A stretch of DNA of 29,354 nucleotides from Desulfobulbus sp. (GCA_028684915.1 JAQUEZ010000069.1:1-29354), one strand, 5' to 3'; shown: positions 8,801 to 18,815, counted from the first letter of the stretch. The notes: generated by a model not told the origin, from the letters alone. A program made the numbers and translations.

Positions 8801-8998
8801 GGTGTCCTGCCATTGGCAATAAGCACAGGCGCCGGCGCCAACAGCAGGCACGCCATCGGCACCGGTGTCTTGGGCGGCATGCTTTCGGCAACAGTGTTGG
8901 CAATTGTCTTCATCCCCCTCTTCTTTGTGGTGGTTATGCGTCTGTTTAAAACCCACCGGGCACCGGAGATTACCGCTGTACCGGTTCAGGAGCATTGA
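5858..8998 (+). CDS. RND multidrug efflux pump (HAE1 family, AcrB/MexB-like)
   Basis: This 1046-residue proton-driven inner-membrane transporter has the usual length for the AcrB family. It starts with the typical [21 protein letters not shown] first helix. Two large periplasmic loops are each followed by a bundle of helices. The proton-relay aspartates appear in [19 protein letters not shown], and the relay lysine in [20 protein letters not shown]. It exports hydrophobic or amphipathic compounds out of the periplasm and membrane through the adjacent adaptor and channel. The gene is intact, closely packed between those two partners, and higher in GC than the regulator and IS region to its left. 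Confidence 0.97.
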   Translation: MVRFFIERPIFAWVIALVIMLAGGLAAIRLPIAQYPEIAPPEVEITTKYPGASAKTIEDSVTQVIEQNMTGLDHFIYMKSESSSAGTVTITLTFESGTNPDIAQVQVQNKLQQALSLLPQEVQREGVQVTKSNSTFLMIVGLISTDNSLDRHDLSDFMVSTLRDPLSRTPGVGSIQIFGAQYSMRIWLDPHKLNSYQLTPLDVRTAIQAQNNQVAVGDLGGPPSVAGQQVSASMMAQTKMSSTKEFAQILLKVQNDGSQIRLKDVARVEIAGESYESISSYNGQPTGALAITLATGANALDTAKGVRKKLSELQPYFPSGVQVVYPYDTTPFIEISIEEVAHTLIEAVILVFLVMYLFLQNFRATLIPTIAVPVVLLGTFGVMAAFGFSINTLTMFGLVLAIGLLVDDAIVVVENVERIMAEEGLTPLEATRKSMDQITGALIGIALVLSAVFVPMAFFGGSTGAIYRQFSLTIVSAMALSVLVALILTPALCATLLKPVQRGTHQQKRGFFGWFNRSFENGADRYRDSVAYVLKRAGRFGLIYLLLIGGMVFLFNKLPTSFLPEEDQGVFFTMVQLPTGATQERTQKILEQVRDYYFTEEKSNVKSVLTVAGFSFAGSGQNMGMAFVQLKDWSERKKPEQSVKAVIGRAMGSFFQIKEAMVFPFNLPAITALGNSTGFDFFLQDRAGLGHEKLIEARNQLLGMAAQNPNLTRVRPNGMEDAPQYNLDVDYEKAMAFGITVADINTTLSTAWGSYYVNDFINNGRIKKVYLQADAPYRMQPEDIAYWYVRNSTGEMVPFNTFTAGHWSFGSPRLERFNGNPAIEIVGEAAPGKSSGDAMAIIGQLVAQLPGGIGYEWTGASFQEAQAGSQAPALYAISLLVIFLCLAALYESWSVPFSVMLAVPLGILGALMAAYIRGLENDVYFQVGLLTTIGLSAKNAILIVEFAKRRYDKGRDLVEATVNACRLRLRPIIMTSLAFMLGVLPLAISTGAGANSRHAIGTGVLGGMLSATVLAIVFIPLFFVVVMRLFKTHRAPEITAVPVQEH

Positions 8999-8999
8999 T

Positions 9000-10418
9000 A
9001 TGTTCAATAATTCAAAAAAACACTTGGCTGCCGGGGCGTTGCTGCTCATGCTCGGCGGTTGCACCCTGGCCCCGCGCTATCAGCGGCCGGACCTGCCGGT
9101 GGCCGAAATCCTGCCGGATGCCAAACGGAGCAATGCGCCGGCTGCGACAAAAGAGACCGTTATTGACGCGGAGCTTGGCTGGCGGGATTTTTTTGTCGAC
9201 CCTCAACTCCAGCAACTCATCCAGACAGCGCTTACTAACAACCGTGATTTGCGCACGTCAGCTCTCAACATCGAGTCCTATCAGGCACAATACAGGATTC
9301 AACGCTCAGCCTTATTCCCCTCCATCAATGGAGAGGGAGTGGGTAGTAAACAGCGCACCCTCAGTGGCGGTAACTATGTCACTGCGGAAACCTATTCGGC
9401 TTCGGTGGGGGTCACGGCCTATGAGCTCGATTTTTTCGGTCGAGTCAGAAGCCTCAAGGACAAGGCACTGGAACAGTATCTGGCCATGGAGGAAACCTAT
9501 CGGAGCAACCGGATCAGCCTGGTGGCCGAGGTGACCACCGCCTATCTGAGTTGGTTGGCTGACCGGGAACTGCTGATTGTCACCGAAGATACCAAGAAAA
9601 TTGAAGAAGAATCCTTTCACCTGATCGAACAACGCACTCGGGAGGGTCTGGCGACGCAGCTGGATCTCGCCCAAGCACGCACCAGCCTGGAGACCGCTAA
9701 GGCAAATTTGGCGAAATACAATCGTCAGGTCGCGCAGGACCTCAACAATCTGACCTTGCTGCTTGGGGCGCCGTTGCCGACAAGTTTGGCCGAAAAAAAA
9801 TCTCTGGGCGAACAGATGGTGCTGTCCGCAGTGCCCCCACTGCTGTCTTCACAGGTGTTGCTGCAGCGCCCGGACATCATCGCCGCCGAGCATCAGCTCA
9901 AAGGCTCGCATGCTCAGATTGGGGCGGCACGGGCCGCCTTTTTTCCCTCCATCAGCCTGACCGCCAACGCCGGCAAGATCAGCGGCGAACTGTCTGATCT
10001 CTTTGACGGCAATTCCGGGACCTGGCTCTTTTCACCGTCCGTCAATCTGCCCATCTTCACTGCGGGAAGATTGGAAGCCGAACTGGATGTGGCCAAGATC
10101 AGCAAGGATCTCTCGGTCGCCCAATATGAGAAAGCGATTCAGACGGCCTTTCGAGAAGTTGCCGATGCTCTGGTTGCCAGTGAGACCTACCGGGAACAAC
10201 TGGTGGCACAAAAAGCTAATTTGATGGCCAACCAAGAGTATTACGCCTTGGCCAGGGATCGATATTTACAAGGCGTGGATAGTTTCCTCACCTTGCTGGA
10301 CGCTCAACGTTCCCTCTACAGTGCACGTCAGCTCTATTTGAATCTGCAGCTGGCTCAACAGGTCAATCAGGTCGTCGTCTACAAGGTGCTCGGCGGTGGG
10401 TGGAAGGAACGCCGCTAA
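9000..10418 (+). CDS. RND efflux outer-membrane lipoprotein (NodT/OprM family)
   Basis: This 472-residue outer-membrane channel starts one base after the pump stop, with AGGAG seven bases upstream. That decides the start against a longer frame from 8865 overlapping the pump gene. The signal peptide ends in lipobox LGGC, and the mature protein begins CTLAPRYQRPDLPV, typical of OprM-like proteins. Two repeated outer-membrane-efflux halves follow (LGWRDFFVDPQLQQLIQTAL near the front; VLLQRPDIIAAEHQLKGSHA and the GAARAAFFPSISL motif in the second). It forms the trimeric exit duct of the pump. Confidence 0.96.
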   Translation: MFNNSKKHLAAGALLLMLGGCTLAPRYQRPDLPVAEILPDAKRSNAPAATKETVIDAELGWRDFFVDPQLQQLIQTALTNNRDLRTSALNIESYQAQYRIQRSALFPSINGEGVGSKQRTLSGGNYVTAETYSASVGVTAYELDFFGRVRSLKDKALEQYLAMEETYRSNRISLVAEVTTAYLSWLADRELLIVTEDTKKIEEESFHLIEQRTREGLATQLDLAQARTSLETAKANLAKYNRQVAQDLNNLTLLLGAPLPTSLAEKKSLGEQMVLSAVPPLLSSQVLLQRPDIIAAEHQLKGSHAQIGAARAAFFPSISLTANAGKISGELSDLFDGNSGTWLFSPSVNLPIFTAGRLEAELDVAKISKDLSVAQYEKAIQTAFREVADALVASETYREQLVAQKANLMANQEYYALARDRYLQGVDSFLTLLDAQRSLYSARQLYLNLQLAQQVNQVVVYKVLGGGWKERR

Positions 10419-10517
10419 CGGTTCTCCACCTCCAGAGCAACCATTTGAACCGAAACAAAAGACGGGCGAGTTGGAGAAACAATCCTGAATGTCACCAGAA
10501 AACAGGAAAAGAAAACT

Positions 10518-11162
10518 ATGGCCCGGAAAACAAAACAAGAAGCGGAAAATACACGTAACACCATTCTCAACGCAGCCACACAGGTTTTGCTGGTGAGAGG
10601 AATCGCACGAACTCACATTGACGATATCGCCCGCGAGGCAGGGATGACCAGAGGGGCCATCTATTGGCACTTTACCAACAAAGCTGATCTATTACACACG
10701 CTCTGGAAGGATTTGATCGATAAAAACGATTTCTTGTTCCAGGTAATGGGTGGCACCGATGAATTTGACCCTCTGAGCTTCCTGATAGAACAACTCTTCA
10801 TTTTTATTAAAAAAATGCCAGCGAACGTACGACGACGACGGCTTTTTCATCTTTTTCTCAACGATGATGTTCTGCTGCAACATGACCATTCATTTTATTT
10901 CGACCGAAAAAGCTTTCAACAGCAGAGGCTAAAAAATATTGAAATCCTGCTGCGCGATGCCGTTGATAAACGGCAGTTACCCGCCAGCATTGATACTTGG
11001 TTAGGTGCAATAACCATTGTTTCGTATATCGATGGCTTAACGCCGCAATATCAGCAACTGATGGATGAGCTCGATATCAAGTTGGACGTATCCTTTTTGA
11101 TTAACGGATTGATGCATATGATCCGTTTCGGATGTGTCTGTCATCATGTTCGTAAAACTTAA
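10518..11162 (+). CDS. TetR/AcrR-family repressor of the efflux locus
   Basis: This 214-residue regulator has an N-terminal TetR helix-turn-helix (TRNTILNAATQVLLVRGI, then IAREAGMTRGAIYWHFTNKADLL) closely resembling AcrR/TtgR, and an AcrR-like ligand-binding C-terminal domain. The ATG is preceded by AGGAAAAG. It lies 99 bases downstream of the channel gene on the same strand and 424 bases before the second export operon, so it could repress either system. AcrR-type proteins are usually encoded divergently from their pump, so its position behind the operon is less usual. No clear operator palindrome was recognised. Confidence 0.92.
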   Translation: MARKTKQEAENTRNTILNAATQVLLVRGIARTHIDDIAREAGMTRGAIYWHFTNKADLLHTLWKDLIDKNDFLFQVMGGTDEFDPLSFLIEQLFIFIKKMPANVRRRRLFHLFLNDDVLLQHDHSFYFDRKSFQQQRLKNIEILLRDAVDKRQLPASIDTWLGAITIVSYIDGLTPQYQQLMDELDIKLDVSFLINGLMHMIRFGCVCHHVRKT

Positions 11163-11586
11163 TCGACAGAAAAATAACATGCGCCAATTGGAGCAAGTCT
11201 ACCATCTTGAAAACCGCACCTTCACCGTTTTAAAAAATTTGGGTGATTTTCCGGTGCACGCCATCATGTTTTCGTCGTATGAATCGGATAAGATGATCAA
11301 TGGCACATTACGAGGTGCAGGAATAAATTCAGGAAGATTCCACGGAAGATTTGTTGCATTCTACCAGATCGAGCTATTTTTTCAGTGGCTTGACAGTTCG
11401 TCGTTACTTGTAGTCTCTGGACGATTGTGGGGATTTATATGTGGAAATCCATCAAATAAGTTACAGATGTTTCTTAATTGGCATTGCATATACGGCAAAG
11501 AAGGCTTTGGACTCTTGAGCTGTACCGAATAACGATGCAGGTGAACATGAAAGCAAGTGATTTGATCAACAGGAATGGAGGCCTTG
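11163..11586 (+). other. Intergenic region upstream of the second export operon, no convincing gene
   Basis: This stretch of 424 bases is AT-rich. The longest frame crossing it (to 11532) resembles no family I know and starts inside the TetR gene without a ribosome site. No -24/-12 promoter with correct spacing was found: the TGGCAC at 11301 lacks a GC at the proper distance. It presumably holds the promoter of the yhiI-like gene; GGAGG at 11576-11580 is that gene's ribosome site. Confidence 0.5.
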
Positions 11587-12672
11587 ATGGCTAAACTCTC
11601 AACGCAATCGTTCTGGTGGGTTGGCTGCCTTTCTCTCGCCACCGGCCTCTTCTTTCTCTGGCAGCATCTGCAACCCGAGAAACTGGGGGAACATTTTGCC
11701 TGCGGCAATGGCCGAATAGAGGCAACCGAGATCGATATTGCCGCCAAGACAGCCGGCCGCATTAAAGACATTTTAGCCGATGAAGGCGATTTTGTCAGCA
11801 AGGGGCAGATTCTCGCGCGCATGGATACGCAACAATTGGAGGCGCAACGCCGCGAGGCCGAGGCGCAACTGCAGCAGGCACGCTATGCGGTGGCAACTGC
11901 ACAAAGCCAGGTGAATCAGAAGGTTAGCGAAAAAGCAGCCGCTATTGCGGTATTGGCCCAGCGGGAAGCAGAACTTGTGGCATTACGCAAGCGTCTCGAC
12001 CGTGCCGAAGTCTTGTCGAAAAAAGGAGCTAGTTCGATACAGGATCTGGATGATAGTCGGGCTCGCTACCTCAGCGGCCAAGCAGCTATTAGTGCTGCCG
12101 AAGCCCAAATAGCCGCTGCCGAGGCGGCTGTCATCACGGCAAAATCACAACTCCTTGGCAGTCATACCGTGATAGTGGCAATTCAAGCTACAATCGACCG
12201 ACTGCAGGCCGATATTGACGACTGTATCCTCAAGGCACCGTGCGATGGCCGTATTCAATATCGAGTATCCCAACCAGGAGAAGTGTTGGATGGTGGCGGC
12301 AAAGTTCTCAATATGGTCGATCTGTCGGACGTATATATGACTTTCTTTCTCCCTACCGCTCTTGCAGGAAAACTTGAGCTGGGAGCGGAAGCGCGCTTAG
12401 TGCTCGACGCTGCTCCACAATTTGTTATCCCGGCACTCATTTCTTTTGTTGCAGATGTCGCCCAGTTTACGCCCAAGACAGTTGAGACCGCCAGTGAACG
12501 GCAAAAACTGATGTTCAGGGTCAAGGCCAAGATCGAGCCTGAGTTATTGAGAAAACACATTACCCAGGTGAAGACTGGCCTTCCCGGCATCGCGTATGTC
12601 CGGCTGGGGCGGCAGGTCGACTGGCCGGCCCATTTGCAGATAAAACTACCGGAAACACCTGTACAGCAATGA
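11587..12672 (+). CDS. yhiI: HlyD-family membrane fusion protein of an ABC exporter (YhiI-like)
   Basis: This 361-residue adaptor has one N-terminal membrane helix and a first lipoyl half beginning [21 protein letters not shown] long Ala/Gln-rich coiled coil (about residues 85-205) follows, then the second lipoyl half [20 protein letters not shown] and a C-terminal beta-barrel. The start at 11587 is chosen because GGAGG lies five bases upstream; the ATG at 11575 would overlap that site. The stop overlaps the next ATG by four bases, so translation is coupled. Order and products match the E. coli yhiI-rbbA-yhhJ cluster. It shares many segments with the adaptor at 3486, including the region before the second lipoyl half and the C-terminal AYVR motif. 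Confidence 0.9.
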   Translation: MAKLSTQSFWWVGCLSLATGLFFLWQHLQPEKLGEHFACGNGRIEATEIDIAAKTAGRIKDILADEGDFVSKGQILARMDTQQLEAQRREAEAQLQQARYAVATAQSQVNQKVSEKAAAIAVLAQREAELVALRKRLDRAEVLSKKGASSIQDLDDSRARYLSGQAAISAAEAQIAAAEAAVITAKSQLLGSHTVIVAIQATIDRLQADIDDCILKAPCDGRIQYRVSQPGEVLDGGGKVLNMVDLSDVYMTFFLPTALAGKLELGAEARLVLDAAPQFVIPALISFVADVAQFTPKTVETASERQKLMFRVKAKIEPELLRKHITQVKTGLPGIAYVRLGRQVDWPAHLQIKLPETPVQQ

Positions 12673-15431
12673 ACTTTCAAACGAATACCCCTGTCGCTCG
12701 TTTGAGCGGGGTGAGTTTACAGTACGGCAAAACCCTGGGCCTGAACGATGTGACCCTTGATCTGCCTTCGGGATGCATGGCTGGGCTGATTGGGCCGGAC
12801 GGAGTCGGCAAATCCAGCCTCTTTTCTCTGGTGGCAGGCGCCCATGCTATCCAGATCGGCCGGGTTGAAGTACTAGGTGGCGACATCAACCTACGCCACC
12901 ACCGCCAAATGGTCTGTCCACGTATTGCCTATATGCCGCAGGGGCTGGGGAAGAACTTATATCCAACCCTGTCAGTTTTTGAAAATATCGATTTTTTTGG
13001 CCGTCTTTTTGGACAAGGAACTGCGGAGCGACGAGCGCGGATTGACCATCTTGTTACAAGTACCGGACTGGCTCCGTTTTGCGATCGGCCCGCCGGCAAA
13101 CTTTCCGGTGGGATGAAACAGAAGCTCGGGCTCTGCTGCGCCCTGATCCACGATCCCGATCTGCTGATCCTCGATGAGCCAACCACCGGGGTCGACCCGT
13201 TGTCCCGTGCTCAATTTTGGGACCTGATTGAGCAGATTCGAGCTTCCAGGCCGGGAATGAGCGTGCTGGTGGCAACCGCCTACATGGAAGAGGCTGCCCG
13301 ATTCGACTGGCTGGCGGTCATGGAAGCCGGTCAAGTACTCACGACCGGAACACCGGCCAAGCTGTTAGAGCGGACCGGAAGCAAAACGTTAGAAGAGGCC
13401 TTCGTCACCTTGCTTCCGGAGGAGCGCCGCCGCGATCATCAACCAGTGGTGATCGTACCTAAGGGCACGGACGATTCCACGGTGGTGGCTATCGAGGCTC
13501 AGAATCTGACTATGCAGTTCGGCGATTTTGTAGCGGTCGACCGGGTCAATTTCCGGATTACAAGCGGCGAGATCTTCGGTTTTCTCGGTTCGAATGGGTG
13601 CGGCAAAACTACCACCATGAAGATGTTAACTGGTCTGCTGCCAGCGAGTGCAGGACAGGCCTGGCTCTTCGGCCATCCAGTGAACCCCAAGGATATCGAG
13701 ACCAGACGTCGAGTCGGCTACATGACTCAGGCGTTCTCGCTCTATACCGAGTTGACGGTGGAGCAGAATTTGGTGCTCCATGCCCGCTTGTTTAGTGTAC
13801 CGACGGAGCTGATTGCCGGCCGGGTCAAGGAGATGGCAAATCGATTCGATCTGAACGATGTTATGGACGCGCTGCCCGGCAATTTGCCACTTGGCCAACG
13901 GCAAAGACTGTCCTTGGCCGTGGCAATGATCCATAAACCGGAGATGCTGATCCTCGACGAGCCCACCTCGGGAGTTGATCCCATAGCCCGGGACGGATTC
14001 TGGCGGATCATGATCGAGTTGGCCCGACAAGACGGCGTCACCATTTTTATTTCTACGCATTTTATGAACGAGGCCGAACGGTGCGACCGGATTTCTTTGA
14101 TGCACGAGGGCAAAGTACTGGTCAGTGGCCGTCCAGCGGACTTGGTGGCCGAACGCCGCACAGCGACGCTGGAACAGGCCTTTATCGGCTACTTGAAGGA
14201 GGCAGGTGCGCGGGGCGATCACATGGAGCAAGAGAACGGCAAAGGGTTTAACCCTCCTCCTTTTGCCGGCACCTCCTTTGATTGCCCCTGCGTGCCGCAT
14301 CAACGTTACAGTTTATCGCGATCCCTGAGTTACACCCGACGCGAAGCCCTGGAACTGCGACGCGACCCGATCCGCGCCACCTTGGCTCTTCTGGGAAGCG
14401 TCATCCTGATGGTGATTATGGGTTATGGCATCAGCTTGGATGTCGAAAATCTGGCTTTTGCGGTTCTGGATCGGGATCAGAGCACAGCCAGCCGGGAGTA
14501 TATTCTCAATCTGTCGGGCTCTCGTTATTTCAGCGAGCACCGACCGATTACCGATTACCAGGATTTGGACCGGCGCATGCGATCAGGGGAATTGAGCCTT
14601 GCTATTGAAATGCCCCCAGACTTCGGGCGCGATCTGGCTCGCGGGCGCCAACCGGCCATCGGTGTATGGATCGACGGAGCCAATCCGCAACGGGCCGAAA
14701 CTATTCAAGGGTATGTAAACGGAATGCACAGCTTGTGGCTGTCCGATCTGGCGACCCGTCAGGCCTTATCCGTATCCGGCGGCAAACTGATAAATATTGA
14801 AACCCGTTACCGCTATAATCCCGATGTCAGAAGCCTGGTAGCTATGGTCCCGGCAGTGATGCCTCTCTTGCTGATCATGATTCCAGCCGTGCTCACTGCG
14901 CTCAGCGTGGTTCGGGAAAAAGAGCTCGGTTCCATCGTCAATCTGTATGTTACCCCGGTAACCAAATTGGAATTTCTCCTAGGCAAGCAGCTGCCATACA
15001 TAGGGTTAGCCATGGTCAATTTCGTCCTTTTGGCCCTGCTTGCGGTGGTCCTTTTCCGGGTACCGATCAAGGGTGATCTTGCGTCCCTGTGTATAGCGGC
15101 CTTGCTATATGTCACCGCCGCCACGGCACTGGGTCTGCTGATTTCCACATTCATGCGCAGCCAAGTTGCGGCACTTTTTGGGACAGCTCTCCTCACTATT
15201 CTGTTTTCGGTCAATTATTCTGGCATGATCAATCCTGTTTCATCCCTGGAGGGAGCGGGGCGCATCATCGGCCAAATCTTTCCAACCGCCCATTTTCTTG
15301 TCATCACTAGAGGAATATTCTCCAAGGCCCTTGGGTATATCGACCTCCAGAAGGAATTCTTCGCACTCGTCCTGACCATTGCCGTCCTGTTAATTTTGTG
15401 TACTTTTTTCCTCGAAAAACAGGAATCTTGA
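12669..15431 (+). CDS. rbbA: RbbA-like ABC transporter: two ATPase domains fused to an ABC-2 permease
   Basis: This 920-residue fusion has three parts. ATPase 1 has Walker [10 protein letters not shown] (42-50), signature LSGGMKQ (145-151) and Walker B LLILDEP (165-171). ATPase 2 has Walker [10 protein letters not shown] (about 307-315), Walker B MLILDEP (426-432) and the H-loop His in STHFM (464). Residues from about 560 onward form an ABC-2 permease with a large extracytoplasmic loop and a cluster of C-terminal helices. ATPase 1 has Ala in place of the H-loop His (TAYM, 204), and ATPase 2 has LPLGQ in place of the LSGGQ signature, so the two sites are asymmetric. As I recall, E. coli RbbA shows the same changes. 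RbbA has also been described as a ribosome-associated ATPase, but the operon here points to export. Confidence 0.93.
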   Translation: MNFQTNTPVARLSGVSLQYGKTLGLNDVTLDLPSGCMAGLIGPDGVGKSSLFSLVAGAHAIQIGRVEVLGGDINLRHHRQMVCPRIAYMPQGLGKNLYPTLSVFENIDFFGRLFGQGTAERRARIDHLVTSTGLAPFCDRPAGKLSGGMKQKLGLCCALIHDPDLLILDEPTTGVDPLSRAQFWDLIEQIRASRPGMSVLVATAYMEEAARFDWLAVMEAGQVLTTGTPAKLLERTGSKTLEEAFVTLLPEERRRDHQPVVIVPKGTDDSTVVAIEAQNLTMQFGDFVAVDRVNFRITSGEIFGFLGSNGCGKTTTMKMLTGLLPASAGQAWLFGHPVNPKDIETRRRVGYMTQAFSLYTELTVEQNLVLHARLFSVPTELIAGRVKEMANRFDLNDVMDALPGNLPLGQRQRLSLAVAMIHKPEMLILDEPTSGVDPIARDGFWRIMIELARQDGVTIFISTHFMNEAERCDRISLMHEGKVLVSGRPADLVAERRTATLEQAFIGYLKEAGARGDHMEQENGKGFNPPPFAGTSFDCPCVPHQRYSLSRSLSYTRREALELRRDPIRATLALLGSVILMVIMGYGISLDVENLAFAVLDRDQSTASREYILNLSGSRYFSEHRPITDYQDLDRRMRSGELSLAIEMPPDFGRDLARGRQPAIGVWIDGANPQRAETIQGYVNGMHSLWLSDLATRQALSVSGGKLINIETRYRYNPDVRSLVAMVPAVMPLLLIMIPAVLTALSVVREKELGSIVNLYVTPVTKLEFLLGKQLPYIGLAMVNFVLLALLAVVLFRVPIKGDLASLCIAALLYVTAATALGLLISTFMRSQVAALFGTALLTILFSVNYSGMINPVSSLEGAGRIIGQIFPTAHFLVITRGIFSKALGYIDLQKEFFALVLTIAVLLILCTFFLEKQES

Positions 15432-15433
15432 CC

Positions 15434-16555
15434 ATGCGTATAGCCAATATTGTCCATCTAGGATGCAAGGAACTGCATTGTCTGATACGGGATCCAATCC
15501 TGCTCTTTTTGATCGGCTACACCTTCACCGTGGGGGTGTATTCTGCCGCCATCGCCATGCCGGACTCCTTGAACAGAGCGCCGGTAGCCATTGTCGATGA
15601 AGACGATTCCCCCTTGTCGGCGCGTATCGCAGCTGCCTTCTGCCCACCCTATTTCCTTGCCCCTGTGATGACTAATCTTCGGGAGATGGATTCCCGCATG
15701 GATGCCGGACTTGACACATTTGCCATCAACATCCCTCCTGATTTTCAACGCGATCTCCTGGCTGGACGTTCTCCCACCATCCAACTCAATATCGATGCCA
15801 CCCGCATGTCCCAGGCCTTTACTGGCAACAACCATATCCAGACAATCATCAACAGTGAAGTAGCGGAATTTGTCCGCCGTTATCGGGGAGAGACAGCAAC
15901 AGTGGCATCTTTGGCCATTCGTGCCCGTTTCAATCAGTCCTTGACCCAAACTTGGTTCGGGGCAGTGATGGAGGTGATCAACAACGTGACTATGCTTTCC
16001 ATTATCTTGACCGGGGCATCTTTGATCCGTGAACGAGAGCACAGCACGGTCGAGCATCTTTTGGTGATGCCGGTTACCCCTTTAGAGATCATGGCCAGTA
16101 AAAGCTGGTCAATGGGGTTGGTCGTGCTGGTCACTTGCGCTTTGAGCCTGACGATAGTAGTGCAGGGGGTGCTGGCGGTGGCCATCGAAGGGTCCCTGCT
16201 GCTATTTTTCGCCGGTGCCAGCCTGCACCTCTTTGCCACGACTTCCATGGGCATTTTCATGGGCACGGTGGCCCGTTCCATGCCTCAGTTCGGCCTGTTG
16301 GTGATGCTAGTGTTGCTCCCCTTGCAGATGCTTTCCGGCGGAGTCACCCCACGGGAAAGCATGCCCGTTTTTATCCAGATTGTGATGCAGGCGGCCCCTA
16401 CCACCCATTTTGTCGCCCTGGCCCAAACTATTTTATACCGGGGAGGAGGAATTGAGGCCGTCTGGTCACATTTCCTCGTGTTAATCCTCATCGGTACGAT
16501 TCTCTTTGTGCTGGCCCTTGTACGCTTCCGAAAAACCATCTCGTTAATGGCCTGA
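15434..16555 (+). CDS. yhhJ: ABC-2 type permease (YhhJ-like)
   Basis: This 373-residue membrane protein has the ABC-2 permease layout. A first helix (LLFLIGYTFTVGVYSAAI) precedes a long extracytoplasmic domain (about residues 45-165), and five helices cluster in the C-terminal half. The motif REREHSTVEHLLVMPVTPLE, typical of this family, lies just before helix 3. The ATG follows the RbbA-like stop by two bases, with AGGA upstream. It probably pairs with the permease half of the fusion protein to make the full channel, with the HlyD protein as periplasmic adaptor. The substrate is unknown. Confidence 0.93.
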   Translation: MRIANIVHLGCKELHCLIRDPILLFLIGYTFTVGVYSAAIAMPDSLNRAPVAIVDEDDSPLSARIAAAFCPPYFLAPVMTNLREMDSRMDAGLDTFAINIPPDFQRDLLAGRSPTIQLNIDATRMSQAFTGNNHIQTIINSEVAEFVRRYRGETATVASLAIRARFNQSLTQTWFGAVMEVINNVTMLSIILTGASLIREREHSTVEHLLVMPVTPLEIMASKSWSMGLVVLVTCALSLTIVVQGVLAVAIEGSLLLFFAGASLHLFATTSMGIFMGTVARSMPQFGLLVMLVLLPLQMLSGGVTPRESMPVFIQIVMQAAPTTHFVALAQTILYRGGGIEAVWSHFLVLILIGTILFVLALVRFRKTISLMA

Positions 16556-16590
16556 ACAATAGACCTCAGCCACCAAGATAGTGAACTGTT

Positions 16591-17070
16591 ATGAAAACAG
16601 ACCAGAAATACTACATTGGCAAAAACGACAAAATAACCATCCGCTGCCTTGCATGCAAAAAAATTAGAACAATTGCAGTCGCAGATCTCAAGCTGAAACT
16701 GCATTCCATCAAGGTGGTGTGCCCTTGCTCACACACCTTTTTCATTCATCTAGAGTTCAGGCAATCATATCGAAAAAAAATGGATATCGAAGGATCGTAC
16801 AGAAAGAGATCGGAGTCGGTTGAACAGGAAAAATCCTGTCTTATCAGAGATATTTCCTTGGGTGGATTGGGTATTACCATAACAAACGACACCTCTATCC
16901 AGGTCGAAGATGAACTGATCGTCTCTTTCAAGCTCGGAACTTTCCAACAGTCAGGGGGCGATGCAATTGTTCGAGTACGGCACATTGATTCCAGGATGAA
17001 TATCGGTGGGGCGTTCGTCGGGTCGACGCCAGACAACCGTCTTGAGGTCGTGACACTTTTCTTGCAGTAG
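16591..17070 (+). CDS. PilZ-domain protein with an N-terminal Cys-rich segment
   Basis: This 159-residue soluble protein has a C-terminal PilZ domain. The RxxxR cyclic-di-GMP motif is seen as RQSYRKK (about 57-63), and the second motif as DISLGGLGITI (about 86-96). Before it, CLACKK (about 19-24) and CPCSHTF (about 44-50) could form a small zinc-binding knuckle. The gene starts 35 bases after the ABC permease on the same strand with no obvious terminator, so read-through is possible. It is followed 68 bases later by a cyclic-di-GMP phosphodiesterase, which suggests a receptor-hydrolase pair. No output target is evident. Confidence 0.85.
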   Translation: MKTDQKYYIGKNDKITIRCLACKKIRTIAVADLKLKLHSIKVVCPCSHTFFIHLEFRQSYRKKMDIEGSYRKRSESVEQEKSCLIRDISLGGLGITITNDTSIQVEDELIVSFKLGTFQQSGGDAIVRVRHIDSRMNIGGAFVGSTPDNRLEVVTLFLQ

Positions 17071-17138
17071 CGGAACCTGTTACGCAACTATCCCTCGGTG
17101 CATTCCGCACCATATAGAGGACATAATCTCTCCTTCTC

Positions 17139-18470
17139 ATGACAAACATTCACCGCGCCATCTTTCTTCACCTCTTTTGGGCCTGGTTATTAGTTTCATT
17201 GGCCGGTGGCGGATTATTGTTCTACCTCGAAATAAAGCGGGTCGATTCCAATATCATTGCGCTTGCCGCCAACGAAGCCGACACCTTTTCATCGCAGACC
17301 CCCTCTCTGACGGATCAACTCAGCCTGTTCGACATAGAGGGGTGGCAAAATCGCGCCTTGTCGTTCGCCCAAGAACACTTTGTTGTTATCGCATTGTATA
17401 ATCGATCCGGAGAACAACTTACCGAAGTGGTGAATCCGCGCTATGCCGACATCGAGCAAACAATGCGTCAACGCTACCATCAATTTCCCCTGGATGGACG
17501 CCGTCATTTCGAGAAAATGACCGTTGACGGCAAGGTGGTCGTGCAGATATTGATGCCGATTGCACGAGAACACATCCCTATCGACGGCTATTTAGCCGGA
17601 ACCTTCGTTGTCGATCAAGCCACCATAGATCGCCTGAACAGTAATCTCGTCCGGAGCGTAATCAACATACTGCTCGCTATTATTCTGACGACAGTGGCAC
17701 TGTATCCGATCATTGTCTCTCTCAACAAAGATGTTATCAACTTTTCGACCCAATTACTCCATGCGAATATAGAAATGGCAGCAGCCCTGGGTGCGGCTGT
17801 TGCCATTCGCGATTCAAAGACCAACACCCACAATTACCGGGTGACCTTGTATGCCATCCACCTTGGCGAGATCGTAGGGTTGGTGCCTGAAGAAATGCGT
17901 CGCCTTATTCTCGGCGCTTTTCTCCACGATATCGGGAAAATCGGCATCAGTGACACTATCCTACTCAAACCCGGTCCCCTGGGGGAAGAGGAATGCATGA
18001 TCATGCGCACCCATGTCGAGTTGGGATTGCAGATCATCCGCACCTCGGAGTGGTTGAGCGCCGGACAGGATGTGGTGGCCAACCATCATGAAATGTTTAA
18101 CGGCAATGGCTATCCTCGCGGCCTTTACGGAACCGAGATTCCGCTGATTGCACGAATATTTTCCATTGTTGATGTCTTCGATGCCCTGAGTTCGGATCGT
18201 CCATACAAAAAAGCACTACCCTTGGCGCAATGCATAGCCATCCTCCACAAGGAAGCTGGCGGTCATTTCGAGCCTGAGCTAGTCGCCCGGTTCACTGAAA
18301 TCGCTACCGACATCTACACCCGCTTATTGACCATGGATGAATCCGCCATGATGGACTGGCTGGGCAGGAAATCTCTGTTTTATTTTCTTCCCCATTCCCT
18401 GAAAGGTTTTGGGAGGGAGATATTTTCCCATCACAAGGATATACTTATGCATAATCGTATCGCCCAGTGA
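17139..18470 (+). CDS. Membrane-bound HD-GYP cyclic-di-GMP phosphodiesterase
   Basis: This 443-residue protein has a helix near residues 7-30, a periplasmic sensor region (about 31-170) and a second helix (about 172-196). A cytoplasmic HD-GYP domain follows: HDIGKIGISD (HD at 263-264), HVELG, the paired His in NHHE (316-317), GYP (324-326) and DVFDALSS. All visible metal-binding positions are kept, so it is probably active and lowers cyclic di-GMP. The expected Asp of the DGxGYP stretch is Asn here (FNGNGYP). The sensor region is not one I recognise. It is likely cotranscribed with the PilZ gene just upstream. Confidence 0.93.
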   Translation: MTNIHRAIFLHLFWAWLLVSLAGGGLLFYLEIKRVDSNIIALAANEADTFSSQTPSLTDQLSLFDIEGWQNRALSFAQEHFVVIALYNRSGEQLTEVVNPRYADIEQTMRQRYHQFPLDGRRHFEKMTVDGKVVVQILMPIAREHIPIDGYLAGTFVVDQATIDRLNSNLVRSVINILLAIILTTVALYPIIVSLNKDVINFSTQLLHANIEMAAALGAAVAIRDSKTNTHNYRVTLYAIHLGEIVGLVPEEMRRLILGAFLHDIGKIGISDTILLKPGPLGEEECMIMRTHVELGLQIIRTSEWLSAGQDVVANHHEMFNGNGYPRGLYGTEIPLIARIFSIVDVFDALSSDRPYKKALPLAQCIAILHKEAGGHFEPELVARFTEIATDIYTRLLTMDESAMMDWLGRKSLFYFLPHSLKGFGREIFSHHKDILMHNRIAQ

Positions 18471-18487
18471 ACGATTAATAGTGCGTT

Positions 18488-18559
18488 ATGGTGACTTTGA
18501 AAAAACGTCAAAGAATATTCAAAGCTGCGCTAGAACTCATTACCGAGCATGGTGTTCGC
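18488..18559 (+). pseudogene. Possible remnant of a TetR-type helix-turn-helix N-terminus
   Basis: About 20 residues (KRQRIFKAALELITEHGV) resemble the first helix of TetR repressors. The frame then loses all similarity: no DNA-recognition helix follows. No ribosome site is visible. It starts 17 bases after the HD-GYP stop and may be gene debris beside the tRNA. Confidence 0.3.
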
Positions 18560-18646
18560 TGCGCACCTGAGCAGGATGTGGAAACGGAGCTCAAAGCCAC
18601 CGCGCCACATCTCCCAATGGCGACAATTCAAGTTCACGCTGAATTC

Positions 18647-18815
18647 ATGGCGGCATCGACAACGAACCAAAGAGTTGCCAAAAAGAGTACAGCTTTCCCC
18701 GAATGCCTGGAAAATTATTTCCACATTGGCTGAGGCAGATAACAAAACAATCTCCTCATATATCGTCGACCGTCTCGGAGCCGAGTACAGCATGTTGATC
18801 AACGACAGGAAATAA
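18647..18815 (+). pseudogene. Small ribbon-helix-helix-like gene, probably frameshifted
   Basis: From 18647 one frame reads MAASTTNQRVAK. About 35 bases on, another frame continues KRVQLSPNAWKIISTLAEADNKTISSYIVDRLGAEY to the stop at 18815. The second part resembles ribbon-helix-helix proteins of the CopG or plasmid-mobilisation accessory type. The switch falls at a run of five A (about 18676-18680), a common place for a one-base slip. If the run were one base different, a 55-residue protein would result. It may be a decayed island gene next to a tRNA. Confidence 0.35.

Noticed and set aside
11301..11320. TGGCAC motif as a second sigma-54 promoter before the yhiI-like gene
   Set aside because: The nearest GC is three bases too far for the fixed -24/-12 spacing.
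11134..11532. Open frame of 132 codons between the TetR gene and the second HlyD gene
   Set aside because: It starts inside the TetR gene, has no ribosome site, and its protein shows no family features; the composition looks like intergenic DNA.
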